Positions 23,945-32,762 of a DNA stretch of 41,735 nt are shown piece by piece (position 1 is the stretch's first letter; each line of letters starts with the position of its first letter). The DNA is from an uncultured Alphaproteobacteria bacterium. Lineage in GTDB: Bacteria > Pseudomonadota > Alphaproteobacteria > RF32 > CAG-239. The notes under the pieces are model-generated. The model saw nothing but the letters and a program-made list of their open reading frames with translations. It ran no database searches and was not told the origin of the DNA. The DNA lies in NCBI GenBank assembly GCA_934273635.1, contig CAKQSV010000015.1, forward strand, positions 1-41,735. The letters are read 5' to 3'. The position numbers were made by a program, and so were the translations under genes.

Positions 23945-25268
23945 CCTGTTACTCAGCCTCACCGACTTATGCGTCAGCGTCTTATTTATCTTGTCGTTGC
24001 GTGGATTGGCTTTTCCGCAAAGCGCTTATCGCAGCAATATCACCGGCATTATCGGGATGATTATCGCCATCACCGCCTCGGCGCTAACCAATCCCAACCT
24101 GTTGCTGATATTTTCAGCGATTGTTATCGGCGCACTCATCGGTTGGCGCATTGCTTATTACATTAAAATGACCGCCCTGCCGCAAACAATTGCCGCCTTT
24201 AACGGTTTGGGCGGATTGGCGGCTTTTCTGGTTGCGGTTTGCGCAACACTTAACCAAAATTCCGGCTTAGACATTGCCGGCGGCGCCGTCATCGGCATTT
24301 TCACATTTTCGGGCTCGTTTATCGCTTTTGCCAAATTGCAAGGGCTCATCAAACAACAGCCCGACACCCACCTGCTCAATATGTTGCTGAGCATTGCCCT
24401 GCTCGCGGCTATCATTGTTTATTATCATAACGCCTCGCTTCTGAATTTTGGCATTTTAACGACCATGGCGTGCGCTTTAGGTGTTTTTATCACCTTTCGC
24501 ATCGGCGGCGCGGATATGCCGATTGTCATTTCTTTGCTCAACGCAGGATCCGGCTTGGCTTCCGCCGCCGTTGGCTTTATGATGAACAGTTCACTGCTGA
24601 TTATCACCGGCGCGTTGGTTGGCGCGGGCGGAAGCATATTGTCTTATGTTATGAGCAAGGCGATGAACCGCAATTTAAGACACATTTTATTCGGCAAGCA
24701 AAAACACAGTGAATCTATTACCGACCAAGAACAACGCCTTGTCAAAACCGGCAGTCCGCTTGAAGCCGCGTATCTTATGGAAAACGCCTCAAAAGTTATC
24801 ATTGTCCCCGGCTATGGCATGGCTGTGTCGCAGGCGCAGCACACCCTCAAACAAATGTCATCTTTGCTCAAACAAAAATATAACGTTGACGTGCGTTTTG
24901 CTATCCATCCGGTCGCCGGACGAATGCCTGGGCATATGAACGTGCTTTTGGCCGAAGCCGATGTTCCTTATGAAAATATCTTCGGATTTGATGAGATTAA
25001 TAATGAGTTTGCCACCGCCGACGTCGCCTACATTATTGGCGCCAACGATATTGTCAACCCGCTTGCCAAAAACGATTCATCCTCCCCGATTTATGGCATG
25101 CCGATATTTGACGCCGCCCTTGCCAAAACGGTTTTTGTCATCAAGCGCAGTATGGCGAGCGGCTACTCAGGACTTGACAATCCGTTGTTTTATGCCGACA
25201 ACACCATTATGCTGTTTGGCGACGCCCAAAAAGTCACCGCGGAAATTGTCAAAATTTTAGAGCATTAA
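23937..25268 (+). CDS. pntB: NAD(P) transhydrogenase subunit beta
   Basis: 443 residues from the ATG at 23937 (AAGGA upstream); the frame is open further 5' but that overlaps pntAB. The first half has about nine membrane segments with TALPQTIAAFNGLGGLAAF and GGADMPIVISLLNAGSGLA. The C-terminal NADP(H)-binding domain III has VIIVPGYGMAVSQAQ, HPVAGRMPGHMNVLLAEA, FGFDEINNEFATADVAYIIG and IFDAALAKTVFVIKRSM. With pntAA and pntAB it forms the inner-membrane enzyme that uses the proton gradient to make NADPH. Its 3' end overlaps the convergent gene by 12 bases. Confidence 0.97.
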   Translation: MNNLLLSLTDLCVSVLFILSLRGLAFPQSAYRSNITGIIGMIIAITASALTNPNLLLIFSAIVIGALIGWRIAYYIKMTALPQTIAAFNGLGGLAAFLVAVCATLNQNSGLDIAGGAVIGIFTFSGSFIAFAKLQGLIKQQPDTHLLNMLLSIALLAAIIVYYHNASLLNFGILTTMACALGVFITFRIGGADMPIVISLLNAGSGLASAAVGFMMNSSLLIITGALVGAGGSILSYVMSKAMNRNLRHILFGKQKHSESITDQEQRLVKTGSPLEAAYLMENASKVIIVPGYGMAVSQAQHTLKQMSSLLKQKYNVDVRFAIHPVAGRMPGHMNVLLAEADVPYENIFGFDEINNEFATADVAYIIGANDIVNPLAKNDSSSPIYGMPIFDAALAKTVFVIKRSMASGYSGLDNPLFYADNTIMLFGDAQKVTAEIVKILEH

Positions 25269-25814
25269 CAACAGCGCGCCACCCAACACCATATACAATA
25301 CAATGCCCGAGAAAAACTTTCCGGCAACGCAAAAATCGGTGCGAGAAGGAATTGCGTTTTCCACAATAATGGTTTGCAACAACACATATAAAACATAGTT
25401 CAACAAGGTTGGCTCCATCATTGGCAACAAATAGCGGTTGATATAAAACCCGATTGGCAACAGCAACAACGGCGCCAAAGCCGCGGGAACGGCGTTATAA
25501 AACGCAATGTTTTGAAAACCCACGCTTCCCATAACATAATCCCCTTCAAGATTACGACGCGGAAACACCGTAAAATTGCAAGGTCTGGCATTTAAGAACG
25601 CACCTACTAAAAAGTGCATGGTCTCGTGCAACAGCGTCCCCGGAATATTAACCAGCGCGCTCATCCACATACTGCTATAAGTGGCATATTTCAGTCTGGT
25701 CAAAAACACCACCAACAAAATCAAATAAAACCTGTTGTCAAAAAAAGCCTGCAAAAACTCTTGCGATGAAATCAGCCCCACAATTTTTGCATAAATCTGC
25801 CACGCGATTTCCAT
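25257..25814 (-). CDS. membrane protein with HExxH zinc-protease-like motif
   Basis: 185 residues with about four membrane segments. The second region contains PGTLLHETMHFLVG, an HExxH motif at a membrane edge as in intramembrane M50-like metalloproteases, and a later NAVPAALAPLLLLPIG segment that could sit beside the active site. A second metal ligand of the NPxxD type is not obvious, so it may be a divergent or inactive relative. It directly follows a TetR regulator (stop and start adjacent), so they are one operon. Confidence 0.75.
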   Translation of the reverse strand: MEIAWQIYAKIVGLISSQEFLQAFFDNRFYLILLVVFLTRLKYATYSSMWMSALVNIPGTLLHETMHFLVGAFLNARPCNFTVFPRRNLEGDYVMGSVGFQNIAFYNAVPAALAPLLLLPIGFYINRYLLPMMEPTLLNYVLYVLLQTIIVENAIPSRTDFCVAGKFFSGIVLYMVLGGALLLML

Positions 25815-26417
25815 TTACCGCTCCTCGTTCAAAACAGTAAGTCCCGCCAAATAGGTATTCAGCAACAACTTGCACAAATTCTTTTTATTAACGCGACTGA
25901 AGTTGTCTAACACCTGCGTGGTCAAAAACGAACTGACCGAAAACAACGCCAACCACAACACATGCAACGACAGCTGCCGCTCTTTAGGACGCAAGTTGGG
26001 ATAAACTTTGTCAAAATAAGGCTGCCAAACAGAGGTCACCTCCACCATTTTGCGCAAATAGTCTTTCGGCAATTTTTTATAAACCGCGTTCAAATGAAAA
26101 TTATACAGCAAAAACCACAAGTTTTGGTTGGCGAGCACAAACGCCACAAACGTGTCCAGATAGCGGTTTAACATCAGATAGGCATCATCTTCGGCAAAAA
26201 TATCGCGCATATATTTGAGCAACTCGTCCATAGTCATACGATTTTGCTCCATCACAAAACTGTCCATCGTGCCGAATTGGTTATAAATTGTGCCGACCGA
26301 ATAACCCGAAGCCTCCGACAGCTTACGCGCGGTCAAAAACGCCGCTCCTTTTTCCTTAACCAAACGCCGACCGGTTTTGATTAAGATTTTTCGAATATTG
26401 TCTTTTGTCATAACCAT
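25815..26417 (-). CDS. TetR-family transcriptional regulator
   Basis: 200 residues. The N-terminal DNA-binding domain is clear: ILIKTGRRLVKEKGAAFLTARKLSEASGYSVGT as helix-turn-helix and IYNQFGTMDSFVMEQN as the connecting helices. The C-terminal ligand domain is not assignable. Start either at 26417 or the next ATG at 26411; neither has a strong ribosome site. Two palindromes in the upstream region (26421-26435 and 26467-26479) could be its operators, which would give autoregulation and control of the divergent gene at 26510. Confidence 0.88.
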   Translation of the reverse strand: MVMTKDNIRKILIKTGRRLVKEKGAAFLTARKLSEASGYSVGTIYNQFGTMDSFVMEQNRMTMDELLKYMRDIFAEDDAYLMLNRYLDTFVAFVLANQNLWFLLYNFHLNAVYKKLPKDYLRKMVEVTSVWQPYFDKVYPNLRPKERQLSLHVLWLALFSVSSFLTTQVLDNFSRVNKKNLCKLLLNTYLAGLTVLNEER

Positions 26418-26420
26418 ATT

Positions 26421-26435
26421 ATATTAACTTAATAT
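26421..26435. promoter_or_regulatory. palindrome just upstream of the TetR gene
   Basis: ATATTAACTTAATAT is a perfect odd palindrome 4 bases upstream of the regulator start. It is AT-only apart from the centre, so weaker evidence than the second palindrome. Confidence 0.35.
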
Positions 26436-26466
26436 TTGTAAATAATGATGTATAATAAGACAATTC

Positions 26467-26479
26467 TGAACACTGTTCA
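26467..26479. promoter_or_regulatory. candidate TetR operator
   Basis: TGAACACTGTTCA is a perfect 13-base palindrome of the form seen in many TetR-family operators. It lies between the divergent TetR gene and the gene at 26510, just after a TATAAT box at 26451-26456, where binding would block transcription of the latter. Confidence 0.55.
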
Positions 26480-26509
26480 ACTTTTTTTCTTTAGGTCGAG
26501 GATAAAAAA

Positions 26510-27379
26510 ATGCGCTTAGTGACCACAACCATATTAGCGGCATTGCTCGCGGCACAAAATGCCGTTGCCGCGGACAACGCTCAAAACGAGTTTTACGATT
26601 CGCTGCTGATTTCGCAGGAATACTCCAAGTTTGACGAAGGCGACGAGGCCAGCAAAGACGCCCGCGCCAAATTGCAAGAGCGCCGCAATCGTATTAATGT
26701 TGATAACGACCGCAAACTCAAAGAACTGATAAAAAAACAACAGCAAGACAGCAAAAAACAAGCGCGCATAAAACAAAATATGGAACGAATCAGTAAACTG
26801 CCCGCCGCGCCGTTCGGTCTGTTATGGGGCGAAACTTATGAAGAAACGTTGAGCAGCGGCGTGACTCTTACCCGCACCGAAGAAAAAGACTTTGTCAACA
26901 GCTTCATCGCCACTCAACTTCCCAAGCCGATTAAAACCATGCGCTATGTGGTGGTTACGTTCGGAGAAGAAAATAAACTTTGGCGCATTATCTCATACGG
27001 CGAGTTTATAAAAGACACGCCCGATGCCGCCAAAATTCTCAAAGAATACCGCCGTTTTTACGATATGCTCGACCAAAAATACGGACATGCCGAGCAAACT
27101 TATGTGCCCAAAATCACACAGGTGACCAAAACGGTTGACCTCGGTCACGGCAAAACCAAACAAGAGATTGAAAACGTTGAAGAACCAATCGGTAATCCGA
27201 ACTTTTTATCGCAGTTGCAAAATGGAGAAGCCGACTTGTTCGCCTCGTTTTATAATAACGAAGTCGGCGCGGCGTTAAGCGTAAATGTTGACGGCAACGG
27301 CAACAGCTATCTTATTTTAGAATACAAAAACCTCAACATTTTCCAAGCTCAGCAAGACAAAACCCTTGATGCGCTGTAA
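26510..27379 (+). CDS. secreted hypothetical protein
   Basis: 289 residues with a signal peptide (MRLVTTTILAALLAAQNAVAA). After it come a charged helical stretch with coiled-coil character (about residues 45-92, KKQQQDSKKQARIKQNMERI) and a mixed alpha/beta domain starting PFGLLWGETYEE. It should be periplasmic. No family recognised. GAGGA precedes the start. It may be under control of the divergent TetR regulator, and it is followed at 23 bases by the Mur-ligase gene, so a cell-envelope role is plausible. Confidence 0.75.
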   Translation: MRLVTTTILAALLAAQNAVAADNAQNEFYDSLLISQEYSKFDEGDEASKDARAKLQERRNRINVDNDRKLKELIKKQQQDSKKQARIKQNMERISKLPAAPFGLLWGETYEETLSSGVTLTRTEEKDFVNSFIATQLPKPIKTMRYVVVTFGEENKLWRIISYGEFIKDTPDAAKILKEYRRFYDMLDQKYGHAEQTYVPKITQVTKTVDLGHGKTKQEIENVEEPIGNPNFLSQLQNGEADLFASFYNNEVGAALSVNVDGNGNSYLILEYKNLNIFQAQQDKTLDAL

Positions 27380-27402
27380 TTTTTTCAGGAGACAATAAGA
27401 AG

Positions 27403-28767
27403 ATGACTAAAACGGTAAGTTTTTGCGGAATTTCAGGAAGCGGGATGAGCGCGTTGGCGCAAATCTTAAAATTATCGGGCTACAACGTCCGCGGCAGCGA
27501 CCGTAGTTTTGACCAAGGGCATGATTTGGCACAAAAACAAGCCTTGGAAAGTCTCGGCATCACCATTTATCCGCAAGACGGCTCTGCCATTACGCCGGAG
27601 GTTGATTGCCTTTACACCTCCACCGCCGTAGAAGACACAATCCCTGACGTTAAAGCGGCCAAAGAACACAACGTGCCGATAAAACAGCGCTTTGACTTGT
27701 TGGCGGAGCTGTTCCATGGTTATCCCCACGGCGTGGCGGTCGGCGGCACCAGCGGCAAGACCACAACCACCGCCATGATTGGCTATATCTTAGACACGCT
27801 TGGCAAAAACCCCTGCGTTATCAACGGCGGACTTTTGCTCAACTATCAAAATCAAAAAGGCATCCCCAACTACATTTTCAACCACGGTGATATTTGCGTC
27901 ATCGAGGCTGATGAAAGCAACGGCTCGATTGAAAGCTACCACCCTTATATTTCCGTCATCAACAACATTGGGATAGATCACAAGCCTATCGCCGAACTGC
28001 AAAAATTGTTTCAAAACTTTGCCGACCGCACCAAATTCGGCATAGTGATTAATGACGACTGCCCCGAGTGCCGCAATATTACCGCCTCGGTGCCGGTGGT
28101 GCGCTTTTCGCTACGCAATCCGCAGGCTGAATTTTATGCCTCCGACCTTACCAACCTGCCCCACGGTATCAGCTACAAACTCGACGGACAAACCTTCAAG
28201 CTCAATCTGATAGGAGCATTTAACGTTACCAACGCCTTGGCCGCTATTGCCGCCTGCACATTGCTGGGCGTGGATAAATTCGCCGCAGCAAAAACTCTGG
28301 AAGGTTTTTTAGGCACACACCGCCGCTTAGAGGTTATCGGCGCCAAAAACGGCATAACCGTCATTGACGACTTTGCTCACAACCCCGATAAAATCGCCGC
28401 CTCCATGCAAGCGCTCAAAAACTACGAAGGACGCGTGATTGTTATGTTTCAACCGCACGGTTTTTCCCCCATGCGCTTTATGGGCAAAGAAATTATCAAT
28501 GCTTTTTGCCAAACTATGGATAAAAACGATATTCTCCTCATGCCCGAGATTTATTTTGCCGGCGGCACTGTCACCCGAGACATTTCCTCGGCAGACTTCA
28601 TCCGCCAAGCGCAAGAGCAACATTGTCAGGCGCATTTTTGCCAGACTCGCGCTGAGGTTAAAGACTTTATTCTAAAACATGCCCAAACCGGCGACCGTAT
28701 TGTCATTATGGGGGCTAGGGATAATACTTTGCCTGATTTTTGCCGTGAGATTTTACAAGGACTCTGA
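27403..28767 (+). CDS. Mur ligase, MurC/Mpl type
   Basis: 454 residues. N-terminal UDP-binding motif VSFCGISGSGMSALAQIL, ATP P-loop GGTSGKTTTTAMIGY (about residues 112-126), IEADESNGSI and C-terminal IDDFAHNPDKIAAS are the landmarks of MurC-like ligases that join an amino acid or peptide to UDP-N-acetylmuramate. It sits two bases before an LD-carboxypeptidase gene. That pairing suggests Mpl-type peptidoglycan recycling: the carboxypeptidase trims tetrapeptide to tripeptide and this ligase reattaches it to UDP-MurNAc. By sequence alone MurC (adding L-alanine) cannot be excluded. CAGGAG lies upstream. Confidence 0.85.
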   Translation: MTKTVSFCGISGSGMSALAQILKLSGYNVRGSDRSFDQGHDLAQKQALESLGITIYPQDGSAITPEVDCLYTSTAVEDTIPDVKAAKEHNVPIKQRFDLLAELFHGYPHGVAVGGTSGKTTTTAMIGYILDTLGKNPCVINGGLLLNYQNQKGIPNYIFNHGDICVIEADESNGSIESYHPYISVINNIGIDHKPIAELQKLFQNFADRTKFGIVINDDCPECRNITASVPVVRFSLRNPQAEFYASDLTNLPHGISYKLDGQTFKLNLIGAFNVTNALAAIAACTLLGVDKFAAAKTLEGFLGTHRRLEVIGAKNGITVIDDFAHNPDKIAASMQALKNYEGRVIVMFQPHGFSPMRFMGKEIINAFCQTMDKNDILLMPEIYFAGGTVTRDISSADFIRQAQEQHCQAHFCQTRAEVKDFILKHAQTGDRIVIMGARDNTLPDFCREILQGL

Positions 28768-28769
28768 CC

Positions 28770-29651
28770 ATGTTTAAGTTGCAACAAGGAGATAAAGTCG
28801 GCATTATTTCGCCGTCCGCCTGTTTGGAAGGCAAGGACCTTTCCGCCGCTTTGACTTATTTGCAATCACAAGGCTTGCAACCCGTACTCGGCGAGCATAT
28901 CAACGCGCAGTATCACTACATGGGCGGCACCGACAGCGAACGCGCGCAAGATATTATGACCTTTTTTGCCAATTCCGAGATTAAAGCGATTTTTTGCACC
29001 CGCGGCGGCGCCGGAAGTTTGAGAATTTTACCACATCTTGACTATCAAATCATTGTGCAAAATCCCAAACCAATTTTTGGCTTTAGCGATTCCACCGCAC
29101 TGCAAAACGGCGTATATGCCCAAACCGGCAATGTCTCATACAGCGGTCTGCTGTTGATTTATGACTTTCGCGACGGAGAGCTAAACCCCATGCAGGCGCA
29201 AGATTTGCACCATGTCTTTAATGGTATAAAATGTGAGTATCACTCAGGAGAAACCGTTATTGGCGGCAAAGCAGAAGGCGTTTTGGTCGGCGGCAATATC
29301 TATGCCTTTATGTCCTTGTGCGGCACGCCCTATTTTCCTGACTTAAGCGGTAAAATCTTGTTGCTTGAAGATGTCGGCATTAAAAGCTATCAGCTTGATA
29401 TTATGCTCCGTCAACTGCAAATGCAAAAAGGCTTCACACAAATAAAAGGCATTGTTTTCGGACAATACGCTGATATTCGCATTGTTGACGACTGTGACGG
29501 CACTATTGATGATAACATTAATTATTTTTGCCAAAATCTCAACGTTCCGGTCATCAAAAACTTTGCTTACGGACATGTTCCCGCCCGCCATATTATGCCC
29601 ATTGGCCTGCCCGTGCGACTGGATGCTGAAAATTGCCTTGTTTGTTTTTGA
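28770..29651 (+). CDS. LD-carboxypeptidase (S66 family)
   Basis: 293 residues. Cytoplasmic serine peptidase that removes the terminal D-alanine from recycled murein tetrapeptide. Family marks: GDKVGIISPSA at the start, FCTRGGAGSLRILPHLDY, the nucleophile region FGFSDSTALQNG, the glutamate region LLLEDVGIKSYQLDIMLRQL and the histidine in FAYGHVPARH. All three catalytic regions are intact. Cotranscribed with the Mur ligase before it. Confidence 0.93.
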   Translation: MFKLQQGDKVGIISPSACLEGKDLSAALTYLQSQGLQPVLGEHINAQYHYMGGTDSERAQDIMTFFANSEIKAIFCTRGGAGSLRILPHLDYQIIVQNPKPIFGFSDSTALQNGVYAQTGNVSYSGLLLIYDFRDGELNPMQAQDLHHVFNGIKCEYHSGETVIGGKAEGVLVGGNIYAFMSLCGTPYFPDLSGKILLLEDVGIKSYQLDIMLRQLQMQKGFTQIKGIVFGQYADIRIVDDCDGTIDDNINYFCQNLNVPVIKNFAYGHVPARHIMPIGLPVRLDAENCLVCF

Positions 29652-29722
29652 AATTAAGATATAATTAATCAACATAACGTACTATAAAATATAACTGATA
29701 CCAATATTTGAGGAATACCCTT

Positions 29723-30025
29723 ATGGCTGAAACATTTGATACTTTTGATTTTTTGGTCAATGACGAAGACGAGGTTATGCTGTTGCTTTATGAACGCGAA
29801 GGCGAACCCGCCGCCACGCCGCGCATTGAGTTTAACGCCGAAGAAAAATCCGCTCTGCTTTATCGCAACGATAATGATGTGGTTGAGCTCTCGGGCATTG
29901 AAGACAACATTTTTGACAGCCTGCAAGATGCCGACAAACTGCTGATTTGCGAGCTGAGCAAAGAAGAAGATGAAGACGGCGACAATGCTATCCGCTATGC
30001 TTATGAAGCCGACGTTGATTTATAA
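29723..30025 (+). CDS. acidic hypothetical protein
   Basis: 100 residues from the ATG at 29723, with TGAGG ten bases upstream; a TTG five codons earlier is less likely. Strongly acidic (FLVNDEDEVMLLLYEREGE, SKEEDEDGD), soluble, no membrane segment. No family recognised; such small acidic proteins are common conserved hypotheticals. It ends at a strong terminator. Confidence 0.75.
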   Translation: MAETFDTFDFLVNDEDEVMLLLYEREGEPAATPRIEFNAEEKSALLYRNDNDVVELSGIEDNIFDSLQDADKLLICELSKEEDEDGDNAIRYAYEADVDL

Positions 30026-30043
30026 AAAAGCCAAATTCACACC

Positions 30044-30081
30044 AAAAATCCCTGCCTTTATCATAAAGCAGGGATTTTTTT
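30044..30081. terminator. bidirectional terminator
   Basis: AAAAATCCCTGC / GCAGGGATTTTT with TTTA/TAAA extending the stem past one bulged base; shared by the convergent genes at 29723 and 30091. Confidence 0.92.
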
Positions 30082-30090
30082 GAACAGACA

Positions 30091-30693
30091 TCAAGCTAAA
30101 GACCAAGCACCACTCAAACCTTTTTGACTAAAAACCGAAACCTTAAATCGATTCATCACCGCTACCTGAGGATATTTTTTGAAAAGCTTGTCATCGACCA
30201 ATTCAATCAAAAAACCTTTGGCCTTTTCCATCCAAGCATCGGGAATCTGGGCTAAAATATCAACATAATTGACAATAACTTCTTTTTGCAAAGAACAATA
30301 GTCATTAAGACAGTCAACCTCTGTCTCTCCAAACTTATGCAGTTTGTCAAGATGATACTCGCCGTTCACATGAGGACTTAAAAAGCGGTCATTTTCCTGT
30401 ACAGGCCTAAACACTTGTGTCAGATTATAAATACCGGTCTCATGCCCCAATTCTTCCGATGGGCGCAAACGATAGTGATAAACCGTAAGATCATCGGTCA
30501 GGCTCGGATTGTCAAGCGGAAGAGCCTGCAAATGAGCCAAACAACACAACTTTTGCGAACGCGATTGATAATCAACCTTGTCACGACAATCGGCAACAAT
30601 TCGGTACCGTTGTAAATACTCGGCAACATCCGCGTCAGTTGCTTTCAAACCATAAAAGGAACGAAACCTTGAAAGCAACAGCATAATATTCAT
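30091..30693 (-). CDS. hypothetical soluble protein
   Basis: 200 residues from the ATG at 30693, where GGAAAGACAGAAAGAA provides a purine-rich ribosome site. The frame is open to 30813, but that extra part is a poor, AT-rich sequence. The protein starts MNIMLLLSRFRSFYG and has no membrane or signal segment of note. No family recognised. It is divergent from the nucleotidyltransferase gene at 30943 with a promoter-rich AT stretch between. Confidence 0.65.
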   Translation of the reverse strand: MNIMLLLSRFRSFYGLKATDADVAEYLQRYRIVADCRDKVDYQSRSQKLCCLAHLQALPLDNPSLTDDLTVYHYRLRPSEELGHETGIYNLTQVFRPVQENDRFLSPHVNGEYHLDKLHKFGETEVDCLNDYCSLQKEVIVNYVDILAQIPDAWMEKAKGFLIELVDDKLFKKYPQVAVMNRFKVSVFSQKGLSGAWSLA

Positions 30694-30867
30694 TTCTTTC
30701 TGTCTTTCCATATAAATAATATTTGAATAATTGTTTAAATAAAATAATAACGAAAACGTGCGGAATATATATTTTTTATTATTTTTTGTCAATATAGATA
30801 ATAAAAACACCAAAAAAATCTCACATAGCTGCTACGACATCTTCCAAAAAAATAAAAAAAGTTTTTC

Positions 30868-30896
30868 TAGACAAAATATGACGGATGCGTTATAAG
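30868..30896 (+). promoter_or_regulatory. promoter of the nucleotidyltransferase/hydrolase operon
   Basis: TAGACA and TATAAG separated by 17 bases, about 46 bases before the ATG at 30943. Confidence 0.65.
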
Positions 30897-30942
30897 TTAT
30901 CTAATTTTTAATCAATAAACTTTTGCGTGAGGAGAAAACATT

Positions 30943-31923
30943 ATGGAATTTCCTAAAAAGGTGGTTAATGATATTCAACAACTTATGGTTGAAGCTGACT
31001 TACACGAACTTTATATGTTTGGCGGCGCAGTGCTTGACACCTTGCTTAATAAAGACGCTCAAGTCAATGACTACGATGTCTGCGTTAAAGATGAGACCAT
31101 GTTCTATAAAACATTGTCCAATCTTAAAAAACAAAGTCAGGTTTCTGATGTTATGCGTACCCACAATATATATGCCGTCATTAAGCACCCGCAACTTGGG
31201 CAGATTGACTTCTCCTGCATGGATCCCGAGGACAACGGTATTTTGAATATTGAAAAAATTTATGCCCGTTTCAATCTGACCCAAAATGGTTTAACCTATC
31301 AAATTGTTGACAAATATGATGCAATTGAAGGTATGAAACAAGGCAAAATCCGCCTCACCTCTCTGCCTGAAAAAGAAGGCGCATATAACATTTTGCGCCG
31401 CTTTTTGGCAACTGCCGGAAAATATGACATTGATATTCGTCCGAATGGTATCAACCAGCCCTTCATCAATCAGATGAACGATGCGTTTAGCAAAAATTAT
31501 CCCTATATAGCCCAAGACCGCGTGCGCTGCCTGTCTCGTTTTGGTGCCAGCCTGAAACGCTCAAAAAATCGCCCCGAATTTATTAAAAATTTATATGCAC
31601 AAAAAATATTTGAACAGCCATTTCCAGATATTCACAAACTTTTGGGCACTCCCGAATTTCAAAATGATGAAAAGCTGAAAACAGCCACCAGTCAAAAAGA
31701 ACTGTTGTGGCTCATGCTTAGAAACACCAAAGGAGAGGCGCGCGATGATTTGGTGGATACGATTCTCTTGCTTTCCAAACGCGAGAAAGCCCGTCAGGAC
31801 GCCGGTGTCAACGACGTTATCGCTCAACTTTCTCATGAGAAAACCAGCCCCGAGCGTCTAAACAAAAAAGTAATAAATCCGTTGTATGCTTTCATTATGA
31901 ACAAACAAAATAAGGAAAAATAA
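30943..31923 (+). CDS. CCA-adding/poly(A)-polymerase-like nucleotidyltransferase
   Basis: 326 residues. The N-terminal head has the polymerase-beta superfamily pattern: LYMFGGAVLDTLL (GG motif) followed by VNDYDV (metal-binding D-x-D). Downstream, FNLTQNGLTYQI, DAIEGMKQGKIRL and AYNILRRFLATAGKYDIDI line up with the matching helices of class II CCA-adding enzymes and poly(A) polymerases. The usual GGAVRD arginine is leucine here, and the C-terminal half is not a recognisable HD or tRNA-binding domain. It is thus a divergent relative with an uncertain substrate. GAGGAG lies upstream. Its stop overlaps the next start (TAATG), coupling it to a PhnP-like hydrolase. Confidence 0.75.
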   Translation: MEFPKKVVNDIQQLMVEADLHELYMFGGAVLDTLLNKDAQVNDYDVCVKDETMFYKTLSNLKKQSQVSDVMRTHNIYAVIKHPQLGQIDFSCMDPEDNGILNIEKIYARFNLTQNGLTYQIVDKYDAIEGMKQGKIRLTSLPEKEGAYNILRRFLATAGKYDIDIRPNGINQPFINQMNDAFSKNYPYIAQDRVRCLSRFGASLKRSKNRPEFIKNLYAQKIFEQPFPDIHKLLGTPEFQNDEKLKTATSQKELLWLMLRNTKGEARDDLVDTILLLSKREKARQDAGVNDVIAQLSHEKTSPERLNKKVINPLYAFIMNKQNKEK

Positions 31924-32687
31924 TGAAAATTACAATACTCGGCTCTGGTTCGGCCTATGGCTGCCCGACTTGCTTTAACCAGTGGAATTTGGCCAACCCC
32001 GACAACCCCAAAAACGAACGTACCCGCGCCTCGGTCTTATTTGAGATTGATGGCAAGACCTTTTTGATTGATGTCGGCCCCGAATTTCGTCTGCAAATCA
32101 ACCGTAATCATGTCAAAAATCTGGATGCTGTCTTACTGACCCATGGGCATTATGACCATATCGGCGGCGTGCCGGAACTGCCCCGCGCCTGCAAAATATT
32201 AGACCATATTTTACCGATTTGGGCAAGCCGTGAGACCATGGACGAATTACAGCATTGCTATTCTTACCTGTTCCGTGGCGGCGAACCTGAGGGCGCTGGT
32301 CTGCGTTGGAATATTCTGCCCGACCTTGGAGAAATTGAAATTTGCGGCGTAAAGTTTGAAACTTTTACCGTGCCCCACCATCACTTACATTGCTCTGCTT
32401 TCCGCATGGGCGATGTGGCTTATGTGACCGATTGGGAAAGTCTCCCCTCTGAGGCGGTTGAGCGTTTGCACGGACTTAAAATGTTGCTGATTGAGTGCAA
32501 CAACGGCGCTATTGAGGCAAATAATGGTCACAGCCATATTGCCCGCGTTCAGGAATATGTTGATATTTTGCAACCGCAACAAGTGGTGCTGACACATTTG
32601 TCACCACGCGTTGATTATGGCACGGTTTCTGCCACCCTTCCGACAAACTGGCATTTGTCATACGACGGTATGGTCTTGAACGTCTAG
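31923..32687 (+). CDS. PhnP-like metallo-beta-lactamase-fold hydrolase
   Basis: 254 residues. Metal-binding THGHYDHIGG, HHHLHCSAF, YVTDWESLP and HSHI, and the C-terminal VVLTHLSPRVDY ... SYDGMVLNV closely follow PhnP (cyclic phosphodiester hydrolysis) and related alphaproteobacterial proteins. The insertion CPTCFNQWNLANPDNPKN near the start corresponds to PhnP's zinc-loop region. It probably cleaves a cyclic phosphate or similar phosphodiester in the cytoplasm. Coupled translation with the nucleotidyltransferase suggests a common RNA or nucleotide substrate, which is inference. Confidence 0.88.
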   Translation: MKITILGSGSAYGCPTCFNQWNLANPDNPKNERTRASVLFEIDGKTFLIDVGPEFRLQINRNHVKNLDAVLLTHGHYDHIGGVPELPRACKILDHILPIWASRETMDELQHCYSYLFRGGEPEGAGLRWNILPDLGEIEICGVKFETFTVPHHHLHCSAFRMGDVAYVTDWESLPSEAVERLHGLKMLLIECNNGAIEANNGHSHIARVQEYVDILQPQQVVLTHLSPRVDYGTVSATLPTNWHLSYDGMVLNV

Positions 32688-32706
32688 CGGCACAACATAA
32701 CCTAAC

Positions 32707-32741
32707 AAAAAAGCTCTCTTCCAACCGAAAGAGAGCTTTTA
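32707..32741. terminator. bidirectional terminator
   Basis: AAAAGCTCTCTT / AAGAGAGCTTTT stem with an 8-9 base loop between the convergent hydrolase and FadL-like genes. Confidence 0.9.
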
Positions 32742-32762
32742 TTTTGCATTACAACACGTTGT

